Shown here: in pieces, positions 1 to 5,552 of the stretch
How the letters are laid out: every line of letters begins with the position of its first letter
Numbering within the stretch: the stretch's first letter is position 1
From: RGIG7378 sp045588325
GTDB taxonomy: Bacteria; Bacillota; Clostridia; RGIG7378
Direction: 5' to 3'
DNA: 5,906 nt
Assembly: GCA_045588325.1 (NCBI GenBank)
Contig: JAZNEA010000078.1
Span: forward strand, 1 to 5,906
The notes under the pieces: model-generated
What the model was told of the DNA's origin: nothing
The model's input: the letters and a program-made list of their open reading frames with translations, nothing else
Database searches by the model: none
Position numbers and translations under genes: made by a program

Positions 1-256
1 CCTTGTTGCTCTTAAGGTTATGACAGCACAGATGTTCGAGAGCCTTAAGGAGCAGACACTCAAGATTACAAAGATTGTTGCAGATGATCTTAAGACTCTT
101 GGCCTGGATCTGTGGGACATTAAGTTTGAGTTCGGATATAACAATGGTGAGGTAGTTCTCATCGATGAGATCGCATCCGGAAACATGAGAGTTTACAAGG
201 ATGGCAAGATCGTTGATCCTATCGAGCTCACAAAGATTATCAACAACAGAGCTTAA
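1..256 (+). CDS. purC: SAICAR synthase, C-terminal end (5' truncated by window)
   Basis: The reading frame is open from the window edge (first full codon at position 2) to TAA at 254-256, giving the last 84 residues of a protein. Visible motifs are DIKFEFG (116-136) and a VLIDEI strand (codons for IDEI at 161-172). In phosphoribosylaminoimidazole-succinocarboxamide synthase the family pattern is D-[FI]-K-[FL]-E-F-G followed by a [LV]-x-DEI segment in the active-site region. The enzyme condenses CAIR with aspartate using ATP to make SAICAR in cytosolic purine synthesis. After DEI the sequence departs from the common 'SPDTCR' form (IASGNMRVYKDG), so this is a divergent or less common subtype. 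The ATG at 20-22 is internal: the frame continues upstream with residues LVALKV, so it is not taken as the start. Identification rests on the C-terminal third only. Confidence 0.75.
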   Translation, partial: LVALKVMTAQMFESLKEQTLKITKIVADDLKTLGLDLWDIKFEFGYNNGEVVLIDEIASGNMRVYKDGKIVDPIELTKIINNRA

Positions 257-292
257 TCGAATTGGTCAATATACATATAGATACGCAATACT

Positions 293-322
293 AACGCAGG
301 CTATTTCTAGTCTGCGTTTTTT
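293..322 (+). terminator. Intrinsic terminator after purC
   Basis: An 11-bp stem, AACGCAGGCTA (293-303) with TAGTCTGCGTT (308-318), has one G-U pair and a TTTC tetraloop. It runs straight into a six-T tract ending at 322. It starts 36 nt after the purC stop and should end that transcript before the next promoter. Confidence 0.9.
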
Positions 323-381
323 GTAAAATAGCTTATTTTTCAGAACTATGGACAGAACAATAAAACCTGCCATTCAATGCT

Positions 382-409
382 TTGCGGGACGTTGGTTTTG
401 TGATAGAAT
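382..409 (+). promoter_or_regulatory. Putative sigma-A promoter of the aldo/keto reductase gene
   Basis: A -35-like TTTGCG/TTGCGG (around 382-387) and an extended -10, TG-A-TAGAAT (401-409), are separated by about 16 nt. The start of transcription would fall near 416. It is the only reasonable pair between the upstream terminator and the gene. The -35 is weak, with the TG extension compensating. Predicted by eye only. Confidence 0.5.
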
Positions 410-443
410 GACCACAAATAAAGATATATAGGAGAGGACAACG

Positions 444-1574
444 ATGCATTATTCAGATAATTTCGATAACCTTAAGACTGTACCCTCCCGTCTCGGTTAC
501 GGATGTATGCGCTTCCCAACTAAGGACGGCAAAATAGACATGGAGAAGACAGAGGCCCTGTTGGATAAGGCCTATGCCTCAGGCATAACATATTATGATA
601 CAGCATGGTTCTATCATGGCGGCGAGAGCGAGATTGCCGTAGGCAAGATTATGTCAAAATACCCCAGAGACACATACAACCTGGCAACTAAGCTGCCCAT
701 GAGCATTCTGACATCCAGAGACCACGCAGTAGAGATATTTGCAAAGCAGCTGGAGAAGTTGCAGACAGATCATTTTGACTTCTATCTGCTCCATTGCCTG
801 GACAAGAATAACTGGGCCAAGGTCAAGGAGATGGATATCCTTTCTCTTCTGGATGAGTACAAGGCAGAGGGCAAGATCGTCAACCTGGGTTTCTCATTCC
901 ACGACAGCTACGAGGTATTTGAGGAGATAGCCACAGCACGCAAGTGGGACTTCTGCCAGATTCAGTATAACTACATGGATACAGAGGAGCAGGCAGGAGA
1001 TAAGGGATACGAGTTGGTCAAGGAACTGGGTATTCCCGTAGTAATCATGGAGCCCCTGAGAGGCGGCACATTGGCAAACCTGCCTGAGGACACTACCACT
1101 AAGCTCAAAGAGGCCCGCCCCGATGCGTCCGTTGCATCCTGGGCAATGCGTTGGCTGATTTCCAAGGATAACTGCAAGATCATTTTGAGCGGTATGACCG
1201 AGATGGATCAGCTGGAGGATAACCTCAAGACCTTTGATGCTGGAGAGCCCTTGGACGACAGCGAGCAGGAGTTGATCAAGGATTTGGCAACAACTCTGAG
1301 AGCCAGAGTATATAACGGATGTACAGGCTGTTCATACTGCATGCCTTGTCCTGCCGGAGTAAATATCCCCAGGAACTTCCGTATCTGGAACGAGTATGGC
1401 ATGTACGGTAACAGATGGGGCACTCACTGGAACTACTTTAGCAACACAGATGAGGCCACCCGTGCAGACAAGTGTGTCAAGTGTGGAAAGTGCGAGGCTG
1501 TATGCCCACAGCACATCAATATCCGCGATGACCTTGTTAGGGTTGCAGAAACCATGGAGTCCCTTAAGGGATAA
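444..1574 (+). CDS. Aldo/keto reductase with C-terminal double 4Fe-4S domain
   Basis: A 376-residue cytosolic oxidoreductase of the COG1453-type aldo/keto reductase (AKR) family. Residues 15-285 form the TIM-barrel AKR domain. The catalytic tetrad is visible as D52 (YYDTA), Y57 (WFYHGGES), K83 (ATKLP) and H117 (LLHCL). ILSGM followed by Q256 and N260 matches the family's nicotinamide-cofactor phosphate-binding stretch. The last 85 residues carry two cysteine sets: C293-C296-C299-C302-P and C344-C347-C350-C354-P, the second a classic ferredoxin CxxCxxCxxxCP motif. Electrons could therefore pass between NAD(P)H and a ferredoxin-like partner. The substrate cannot be read from sequence. The start at 444 is supported by GGAGAGG at 431-437, 6 nt upstream. 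The gene stands alone between terminators, so there is no operon clue to its pathway. Length and motifs look intact. Confidence 0.92.
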   Translation: MHYSDNFDNLKTVPSRLGYGCMRFPTKDGKIDMEKTEALLDKAYASGITYYDTAWFYHGGESEIAVGKIMSKYPRDTYNLATKLPMSILTSRDHAVEIFAKQLEKLQTDHFDFYLLHCLDKNNWAKVKEMDILSLLDEYKAEGKIVNLGFSFHDSYEVFEEIATARKWDFCQIQYNYMDTEEQAGDKGYELVKELGIPVVIMEPLRGGTLANLPEDTTTKLKEARPDASVASWAMRWLISKDNCKIILSGMTEMDQLEDNLKTFDAGEPLDDSEQELIKDLATTLRARVYNGCTGCSYCMPCPAGVNIPRNFRIWNEYGMYGNRWGTHWNYFSNTDEATRADKCVKCGKCEAVCPQHINIRDDLVRVAETMESLKG

Positions 1575-1590
1575 CAAAATAGGATCAAGT

Positions 1591-1622
1591 AAGCGAGTTG
1601 CAGGAATGTGACTCGCTTTTTT
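1591..1622 (+). terminator. Intrinsic terminator after the aldo/keto reductase gene
   Basis: An 8-bp perfect stem, AAGCGAGT (1591-1598) with ACTCGCTT (1611-1618), has a 12-nt loop and a T tract through 1622. It begins 16 nt after the stop codon and separates this gene from the tRNA promoter. Confidence 0.88.
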
Positions 1623-1642
1623 GTAAATACTAAAAAAAGTAG

Positions 1643-1671
1643 TTGCTTTTCTTAATATGTTGAGTTATAAT
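1643..1671 (+). promoter_or_regulatory. Promoter of the tRNA-Gln gene
   Basis: TTGCTT (1643-1648) and a perfect TATAAT (1666-1671) are 17 nt apart, the ideal sigma-A spacing. Transcription should start near 1678, about 7 nt before the mature tRNA 5' end. Confidence 0.85.
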
Positions 1672-1684
1672 TCGTCAAGTCCGT

Positions 1685-1758
1685 TGCGAAATGGTGTAAC
1701 GGTAGCACTACTGACTCTGACTCAGTCTGTTGGGGTTCGAATCCCTATTTCGCAGCCA
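1685..1758 (+). tRNA. tRNA-Gln, anticodon CTG
   Basis: A full cloverleaf can be drawn. The acceptor stem is TGCGAAA (1685-1691) with TTTCGCA (1748-1754). The D stem is GTGT/GCAC. The anticodon stem ACTGA/TCAGT holds loop CTCTGAC, with anticodon CTG at 1717-1719 reading CAG. The T arm is TGGGG/CCCTA around TTCGAAT. Discriminator G is followed by an encoded CCA (1756-1758). The weak U1-A72 pair and G73 are known glutamine identity features and fit the assignment. The length is 74 nt and no intron or extra arm is present. It is a single-gene unit with its own promoter and terminator. Confidence 0.96.
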
Positions 1759-1761
1759 TAG

Positions 1762-1797
1762 AGCACTTGCTAGTTTAGCAGGTGCTTTTTTATTTTT
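1762..1797 (+). terminator. Intrinsic terminator of the tRNA-Gln unit
   Basis: A 10-bp stem, AGCACTTGCT (1762-1771) with AGCAGGTGCT (1777-1786), has one wobble pair and a 5-nt loop. Two T runs interrupted by one A extend to 1797. It begins 3 nt after the tRNA CCA end. Confidence 0.92.
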
Positions 1798-1873
1798 GTT
1801 GTGAGACATACGCGTTTGTTGACAACGATTTTTGCACAATTCAGCACAAATAATCTTTTCTATAGAATGTCAG

Positions 1874-1901
1874 TTGATTATTACAACGACTATGATATAA
1901 T
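1874..1901 (+). promoter_or_regulatory. Promoter of the mntP-ATPase operon
   Basis: TTGATT (1874-1879), a 16-nt spacer and an extended -10, TG-A-TATAAT (1893-1901), predict a start near 1907-1909, immediately before the Mn2+ aptamer. The rest of the stretch from the tRNA terminator to here (about 1798-1870) is AT-rich and shows no gene. It contains a short GCACA direct repeat and a lone TTGACA without a spaced -10. Confidence 0.78.
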
Positions 1902-1907
1902 TCTGTA

Positions 1908-1999
1908 CGTCTTGAGGGAGTAGTTAGCGCAGTTGCGTGACAAGTCAACATCCCGCCGTAGTTCGGTCTGGCTTGTCTTAAATAATGAGACTCATGTAC
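1908..1999 (+). promoter_or_regulatory. yybP-ykoY (Mn2+) riboswitch aptamer
   Basis: The leader carries the conserved elements of the manganese-sensing yybP-ykoY class. GGGAGTAG (1917-1924) follows the P1 strand TGAG (1913-1916), which pairs with CTCA (1991-1994). The conserved TGAGAC segment lies at 1986-1991. Between them are a small hairpin GCGC/GCGT (1927-1938) and a 6-bp helix GACAAG (1939-1944) with CTTGTC (1972-1977), closing an internal arm containing the AACATCCCG stretch. In this class, Mn2+ docks the two coaxial arms through the L1 and L3 loops and stabilises P1. The genes downstream, including mntP, are typical members of its regulon. The class call is firm; exact pairings were worked out by hand. 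Confidence 0.87.
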
Positions 2000-2055
2000 A
2001 GTAAGCTGTACCTGGGTTGTTTGTTGCCAGGTATCGTACCTGGTTTTTGTTTTTT
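1996..2055 (+). terminator. Switchable terminator/antiterminator of the Mn2+ riboswitch
   Basis: The terminator hairpin is CCAGGTA (2027-2033), loop TCG, TACCTGG (2037-2043), followed by T5-G-T6 ending at 2055. The octamer GTACCTGG occurs twice (2008-2015 and 2036-2043), and the intervening CCAGGTA can pair with either copy. Pairing with the first gives an antiterminator; pairing with the second gives the terminator. The first copy can in turn be masked by a hairpin GTACAG (1996-2001)/CTGTAC (2006-2011) next to the aptamer's P1. The likely logic is that Mn2+ holds P1 closed, disfavours the masking hairpin, and turns transcription on. The Mn2+-ON polarity is inferred from these pairings and from known exporter riboswitches. 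Confidence 0.82.
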
Positions 2056-2066
2056 AGGAGAAATAA

Positions 2067-2645
2067 ATGACAATTTACGACATTATTCTGTTGGCCATTG
2101 GCCTGTCTGCAGACGCATTTGCGGTATCTTTGTGTAAGGGCGTGGCGATTAAGGGAGTCAGGCTTAAGCATTGCATAATTGTGGGCCTTTGGTTCGGAGG
2201 CTTTCAGGGACTCATGCCAGTTATAGGCTATTTTGCAGGTTCTACCTTTGAGCATTTGGTGAGCCAGTTTGCACCATGGATTGCCTTTGTATTATTGGCC
2301 CTGATTGGTGGAAACATGATCAGAGAGGCCTTGTCCCGTGAGGAAGAAGAGTGCGAGGACTGTACGCTTGGCTTTAAGACCATGCTAATGATGGCAGTAG
2401 CTACCAGCATCGACGCGTTAACTGTAGGCATAACATTCTCCGTCACACTGGATTCTATAGTCAGGATGTTTATGGCCTCTGGCATTATCGCATTAGTCAC
2501 AGGAGTTCTGTCAGCCATAGGTGCCAAGATCGGCAGCATCAGCGGCACATGGGCAAAGGACAAGGCAGAATTGCTGGGAGGTACAGTGTTGATTTTGTTA
2601 GGCCTTAAGATTTTACTTGAGGGCCTGGGCATTATAAATCTTTAG
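2067..2645 (+). CDS. mntP: Manganese efflux pump MntP
   Basis: A 192-residue integral membrane protein of the MntP (YebN, DUF204) family, which exports Mn2+ from the cytosol and protects against manganese toxicity. The two family repeats are visible: GLSADAFAVSLCKG with D16 in TM1 and ATSIDALTVG with D116 in TM4, the acidic membrane residues needed for transport in this family. About six hydrophobic segments are present (roughly 3-22, 36-58, 68-86, 104-124, 131-156, 167-190). The length is close to the E. coli protein (188 aa). The loop between the halves is unusually acidic with a CEDC motif (C96, C99). The start is set by AGGAG (2056-2060), 6 nt before ATG and directly after the riboswitch terminator's T tract. 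It is first in a two-gene operon and is controlled by the Mn2+ leader upstream. Confidence 0.95.
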   Translation: MTIYDIILLAIGLSADAFAVSLCKGVAIKGVRLKHCIIVGLWFGGFQGLMPVIGYFAGSTFEHLVSQFAPWIAFVLLALIGGNMIREALSREEEECEDCTLGFKTMLMMAVATSIDALTVGITFSVTLDSIVRMFMASGIIALVTGVLSAIGAKIGSISGTWAKDKAELLGGTVLILLGLKILLEGLGIINL

Positions 2646-2654
2646 GAGAGCAAC

Positions 2655-5327
2655 ATGAAAAGGTATTACGACGAAGACACAAGTTTGGTAATGGAGCAAT
2701 TAGGTTCCGGCAGAGAGGGCTTGTCCGACAGTGAGGCTGCTCGCAGACTGGAGGAAAATGGCCCCAATGCATTGACAGAAGGAGAGCGCAAATCCCTGCT
2801 GGCCAAGTTTATTGAGCAGTTCAAGGATGTAATGATCATTGTTCTGCTGGTGGCAGCCTTAGTCTCTGCAGTTCTTGCGGTGGTAGAGAGCAATTATGCA
2901 GACCTGGTGGACAGCGGAATCATATTGGCCATCGTTTTGCTCAATGCCATAATCGGATTGGTACAGGAGAACAAGGCCGAGCAGGCCATGGAGGCCATGA
3001 AGAACATGAACAAACCCTATGCCAAGGTAATTCGACAGGGTGTGCAGCGACAGATCCGCAGCGAGGAATTGGTTGTAGGAGACATAGTAGTGTTGGAGGC
3101 TGGAGACAGCGTACCTGCTGATATTAGACTCATTGAGTCTGCATCCCTCAAGATCGAGGAGTCCGCGCTTACAGGAGAGTCTGTACCTGTAGAGAAGGAT
3201 GCCTCCGCGATTATTGATGCAGATGCTCCTTTGGGCGACAGAGTAAACATGGCATATAGTAGTGGCGCAGTCACATATGGCAGAGGCCGTGGCGTAGTCA
3301 CAGCTACAGGCATGGACACTGAGGTTGGCAAAATCGCAGAGATGCTGACCCAGAATGAAGAGGAGGAGACACCTCTGCAGCAGCAGCTGGACAAAACAGC
3401 CAAGATGCTGTCAGTAATTGTTATTGTTATCGCAATTATCATATTTGCCGCTAATGTTATCAGAGAGGTTTCTGCCTTGGGCACTGTGGGCGCAGATAGT
3501 ATTATTGCTGCCTTTATGACAGCAGTTGCAATTGCTGTTGCAGCTATACCTGAGGGTTTGCCAGCGGTAGTAACTATCGTCCTGGCAATGGGAGTACAGC
3601 GTATGGCCAAGAGACAGGCAATTGTTCGCAACTTGCCCTCTGTAGAGACACTGGGATGCTGTGAGATTATCTGCTCAGATAAGACAGGTACACTAACACT
3701 AAACAAGATGACCGTTCGCAGGCTGTGGATTCTCGGCAATACAGCTACTGCAGAGGAGGCCCTTCAGGACCAGAAATTTGACCTTGTAGTAAGGACATTT
3801 GCCCTCTGCAATGATACACAGGAGGGAGCAGGCGAGGATGGATCAAAGCTCCTTGGAGACCCCACAGAGACTGCCCTAGTCCAGTATCTTAAGGACCGTG
3901 GTATGAGTTACGGAGACCTTACGGGCACATGGCAGAGAATCGACGAGCTGCCCTTTGATTCCAACCGTAAGCTGATGACCACGGTTAACAAGAATCAGGA
4001 CCAGGTTTGCGCTCATGTTAAGGGAGCCCCGGATATGCTGATACCTCGTTGCACCAGGATATGGACAGAGGAGGGAATCAGACCCATTACTGAGCAGGAT
4101 GTGGCAGAGATTACAGCTGCCAACAGCCAGATGGCATCCCAGGCCTTGAGAGTTTTGGCTGCAGCAATTAAGACAGACGACCTGGATAACAGGGACGCAT
4201 ATGAGCAGGACTTGGTATTTGTAGGATTGGTTGGTATGATCGACCCACCCAGACCTGAGGTAAAAGAGGCAGTTCGCATTTGTAAGCAGGCTGGCATGAG
4301 AGCTCTCATGATTACAGGCGACCACAAGGATACGGCAGCTGCCATTGCGGCAGATATCGGCATTCTGGAGCCAGGCCAAAAGGTTATGACAGGAGCGGAG
4401 ATCGACAGCCTGTCTGACGAGGAATTCTCCAGAATAATCGAGGAGTACTCCGTATTTGCCAGAGTTAGCCCCGAGAACAAGGTTCGTATCGTTAAGGCAT
4501 ATAAGGCTAAGGACAAGATTGTTGCCATGACTGGCGATGGAGTAAATGACGCCCCATCCATCAAGGCAGCTGATATTGGCATCGGCATGGGTATTACAGG
4601 AACAGACGTATCCAAGGGTGCTGCGGATATGGTTTTGGCAGATGATAACTTTGCCACTATCATTGGAGCTGTGGAGGAGGGCCGTAAGATATACGCAAAT
4701 ATCAAAAAGGCTGTCCAGTTCCTGCTGTCCGCTAACGTGGCAGAGGTACTGTGCCTGTTTATCGTCAGTGTATTTATGGGCAAGGACTTCCTGACCCCCG
4801 TAATGATCCTGTGGGTCAACTTGGTCACCGACTCACTCCCTGCTCTGGCACTGGGTGTTGAGCCTGCAGAAAAGGATGTTATGTCCCACAAGCCTCGCAA
4901 ATCAGGTGGCAGCCTCTTTGCAGGCAAAACCGGTATCGATATAGCTCTCCAGGGATGCATGCAGACCCTGCTGGTGCTGGCCAGCTACATGATTGGCGTC
5001 AAAGTGTTTGGCGATGAGCATGTGGGGATCACAATGGCCTTTGTATCTTTGGCCATGATTCAGCTGTTCCACGCATACAACATGAGGTCTCAGGTCCACT
5101 CAGTATTCAACAAGCAGTTCTTCTCCAACAAGCTTATGAATCTGGCCTTTGTTGTGGGTGCTGTACTCATGATTTTGGTGCTCTTTATCCCTGGCGTGAG
5201 GGGTCTGTTTGACGCAGTAAGCCTCACAGGAGCTCAGTGGGCATGGGCATTGATTTGCTCATTTATGATCATCCCATTGGTGGAAATCCAGAAGCTGATT
5301 GAGGGGAAAATTCGCCCTGAAAGATAG
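2655..5327 (+). CDS. P-type cation ATPase, calcium-type (SERCA/PMCA-like); probable Mn2+ and/or Ca2+ exporter
   Basis: An 890-residue type IIA/IIB pump, full length for bacterial members. In order: N-terminal cation-ATPase domain (about 1-70); M1-M2 (59-104); actuator domain with TGES at 173-176; M3 (251-270); M4 with PEGL at 299-302; phosphorylation motif DKTGTLT with D342; nucleotide domain with FDSNRK (434-439) and KGAP (456-459); TGD (554-556); hinge GDGVND (627-632); then M5-M10 with soluble end. It exports a divalent cation from the cytosol using ATP. Ion-site positions compared with SERCA from memory: E300 (E309), N694 and E697 (N768, E771), N722, T725 and D726 (N796, T799, D800) are kept, while Q803 replaces E908. 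GGAG at 2645-2648 overlaps the mntP stop codon and the gap is only 9 nt, so the gene is co-transcribed with mntP and falls under the Mn2+ riboswitch. Manganese is therefore a strong substrate candidate beside calcium; sequence alone does not decide. Confidence 0.93.
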   Translation: MKRYYDEDTSLVMEQLGSGREGLSDSEAARRLEENGPNALTEGERKSLLAKFIEQFKDVMIIVLLVAALVSAVLAVVESNYADLVDSGIILAIVLLNAIIGLVQENKAEQAMEAMKNMNKPYAKVIRQGVQRQIRSEELVVGDIVVLEAGDSVPADIRLIESASLKIEESALTGESVPVEKDASAIIDADAPLGDRVNMAYSSGAVTYGRGRGVVTATGMDTEVGKIAEMLTQNEEEETPLQQQLDKTAKMLSVIVIVIAIIIFAANVIREVSALGTVGADSIIAAFMTAVAIAVAAIPEGLPAVVTIVLAMGVQRMAKRQAIVRNLPSVETLGCCEIICSDKTGTLTLNKMTVRRLWILGNTATAEEALQDQKFDLVVRTFALCNDTQEGAGEDGSKLLGDPTETALVQYLKDRGMSYGDLTGTWQRIDELPFDSNRKLMTTVNKNQDQVCAHVKGAPDMLIPRCTRIWTEEGIRPITEQDVAEITAANSQMASQALRVLAAAIKTDDLDNRDAYEQDLVFVGLVGMIDPPRPEVKEAVRICKQAGMRALMITGDHKDTAAAIAADIGILEPGQKVMTGAEIDSLSDEEFSRIIEEYSVFARVSPENKVRIVKAYKAKDKIVAMTGDGVNDAPSIKAADIGIGMGITGTDVSKGAADMVLADDNFATIIGAVEEGRKIYANIKKAVQFLLSANVAEVLCLFIVSVFMGKDFLTPVMILWVNLVTDSLPALALGVEPAEKDVMSHKPRKSGGSLFAGKTGIDIALQGCMQTLLVLASYMIGVKVFGDEHVGITMAFVSLAMIQLFHAYNMRSQVHSVFNKQFFSNKLMNLAFVVGAVLMILVLFIPGVRGLFDAVSLTGAQWAWALICSFMIIPLVEIQKLIEGKIRPER

Positions 5328-5382
5328 GGTTAAACCGTAAGTTTTACAAAAGAATAAAAACTGTGGAAATGCAACAAAAACA

Positions 5383-5398
5383 GTGTTAAAAATAACAC
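5383..5398. repeat. Short inverted repeat between the ATPase gene and the purE promoter
   Basis: GTGTTA-AAAA-TAACAC is a perfect 6-bp dyad in an A-rich stretch about 20 nt before the -35 of the purE promoter. It could be a protein-binding site. As RNA it would be a weak AU-rich hairpin without a T tract, so it is a poor terminator. I see no strong terminator for the ATPase gene between 5328 and 5418. Confidence 0.3.
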
Positions 5399-5418
5399 AA
5401 AACTGGCGCTCTTTTTAT

Positions 5419-5448
5419 TTGACAACAGTGCCTTAAAACCGCTAAAAT
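5419..5448 (+). promoter_or_regulatory. Promoter of the purE leader
   Basis: A perfect TTGACA (5419-5424) and TAAAAT (5443-5448) are separated by 18 nt. Transcription should begin near 5455, giving an untranslated leader of about 145 nt that contains the riboswitch. Confidence 0.8.
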
Positions 5449-5458
5449 GGTTCATGTC

Positions 5459-5476
5459 GGGCATAACATTTTGCCC
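5459..5476 (+). promoter_or_regulatory. Leader hairpin 5' of the ZTP aptamer
   Basis: GGGCA (5459-5463) and TGCCC (5472-5476) form a 5-bp stem with an 8-nt loop just after the predicted transcription start. The same pentamer GGGCA recurs in the aptamer's conserved segment at 5545-5549, so TGCCC has two possible partners. A role is not established. Confidence 0.4.
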
Positions 5477-5484
5477 CACATATT

Positions 5485-5552
5485 GTAGGCAACTGACGTA
5501 GGCGGATTAACCGCAGGGAGCCTTTTTTGGAGTGTCGCACGTCTGGGCAGCC
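5485..5552 (+). promoter_or_regulatory. ZTP (pfl) riboswitch aptamer upstream of purE
   Basis: The first domain has P1 AGGC (5487-5490) with GCCT (5520-5523), the conserved ACTGACG stretch (5492-5498), P2 GCGG (5502-5505) with CCGC (5511-5514), and the GGGAG segment (5516-5520). After a T-rich linker the 3' domain has a small GTG/CAC hairpin (5532-5540) and the class hallmark CTGGGCA (5543-5549). These elements in this order match the pfl motif, which senses ZTP/ZMP (AICAR phosphates that accumulate when 10-formyl-tetrahydrofolate is short). purE is a well-known downstream gene of the class. The call rests on motif recognition, not on a covariance search. Confidence 0.87.

Noticed and set aside
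20..256. A small complete 78-residue gene starting at ATG 20
   Set aside because: The frame is open upstream to the window edge, no ribosome binding site precedes the ATG, and the motifs belong to the C-terminal part of a larger enzyme.
1685..1758. tRNA-Gln gene as the attachment site of an integrated element
   Set aside because: I found no repeat of the tRNA 3' end, no integrase and no phage or plasmid genes in the window.
1819..1824. Perfect TTGACA as the -35 of the mntP promoter
   Set aside because: No -10-like hexamer lies 16-18 nt downstream (1842-1848 reads CAGCACA). The TTGATT / TG-A-TATAAT pair at 1874-1901 fits better and sits right at the aptamer.
1834..1848. GCACA direct repeat (1834-1838, 1844-1848) as a protein-binding or att-like site
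   Set aside because: The 5-nt repeat is too short to separate from chance and has no partner elsewhere that I can see.
1992..2255. Antisense frame of 87 codons across the Mn2+ leader and mntP start
   Set aside because: It runs over riboswitch terminator hairpins and the mntP start, with no supported promoter or family similarity.
3017..3739. Antisense open frame (240 codons) opposite the ATPase A domain, M3 and M4
   Set aside because: Same reasoning: it covers conserved ATPase coding sequence, has biased composition, and shows no family motif.
4013..4960. Long antisense open frame (315 codons) opposite the ATPase gene
   Set aside because: The + strand frame is an unmistakable P-type ATPase through all its motifs. 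The antisense product is Ser/Thr/Ala/Ile-rich low-complexity sequence with no recognisable fold, as expected for a shadow frame.
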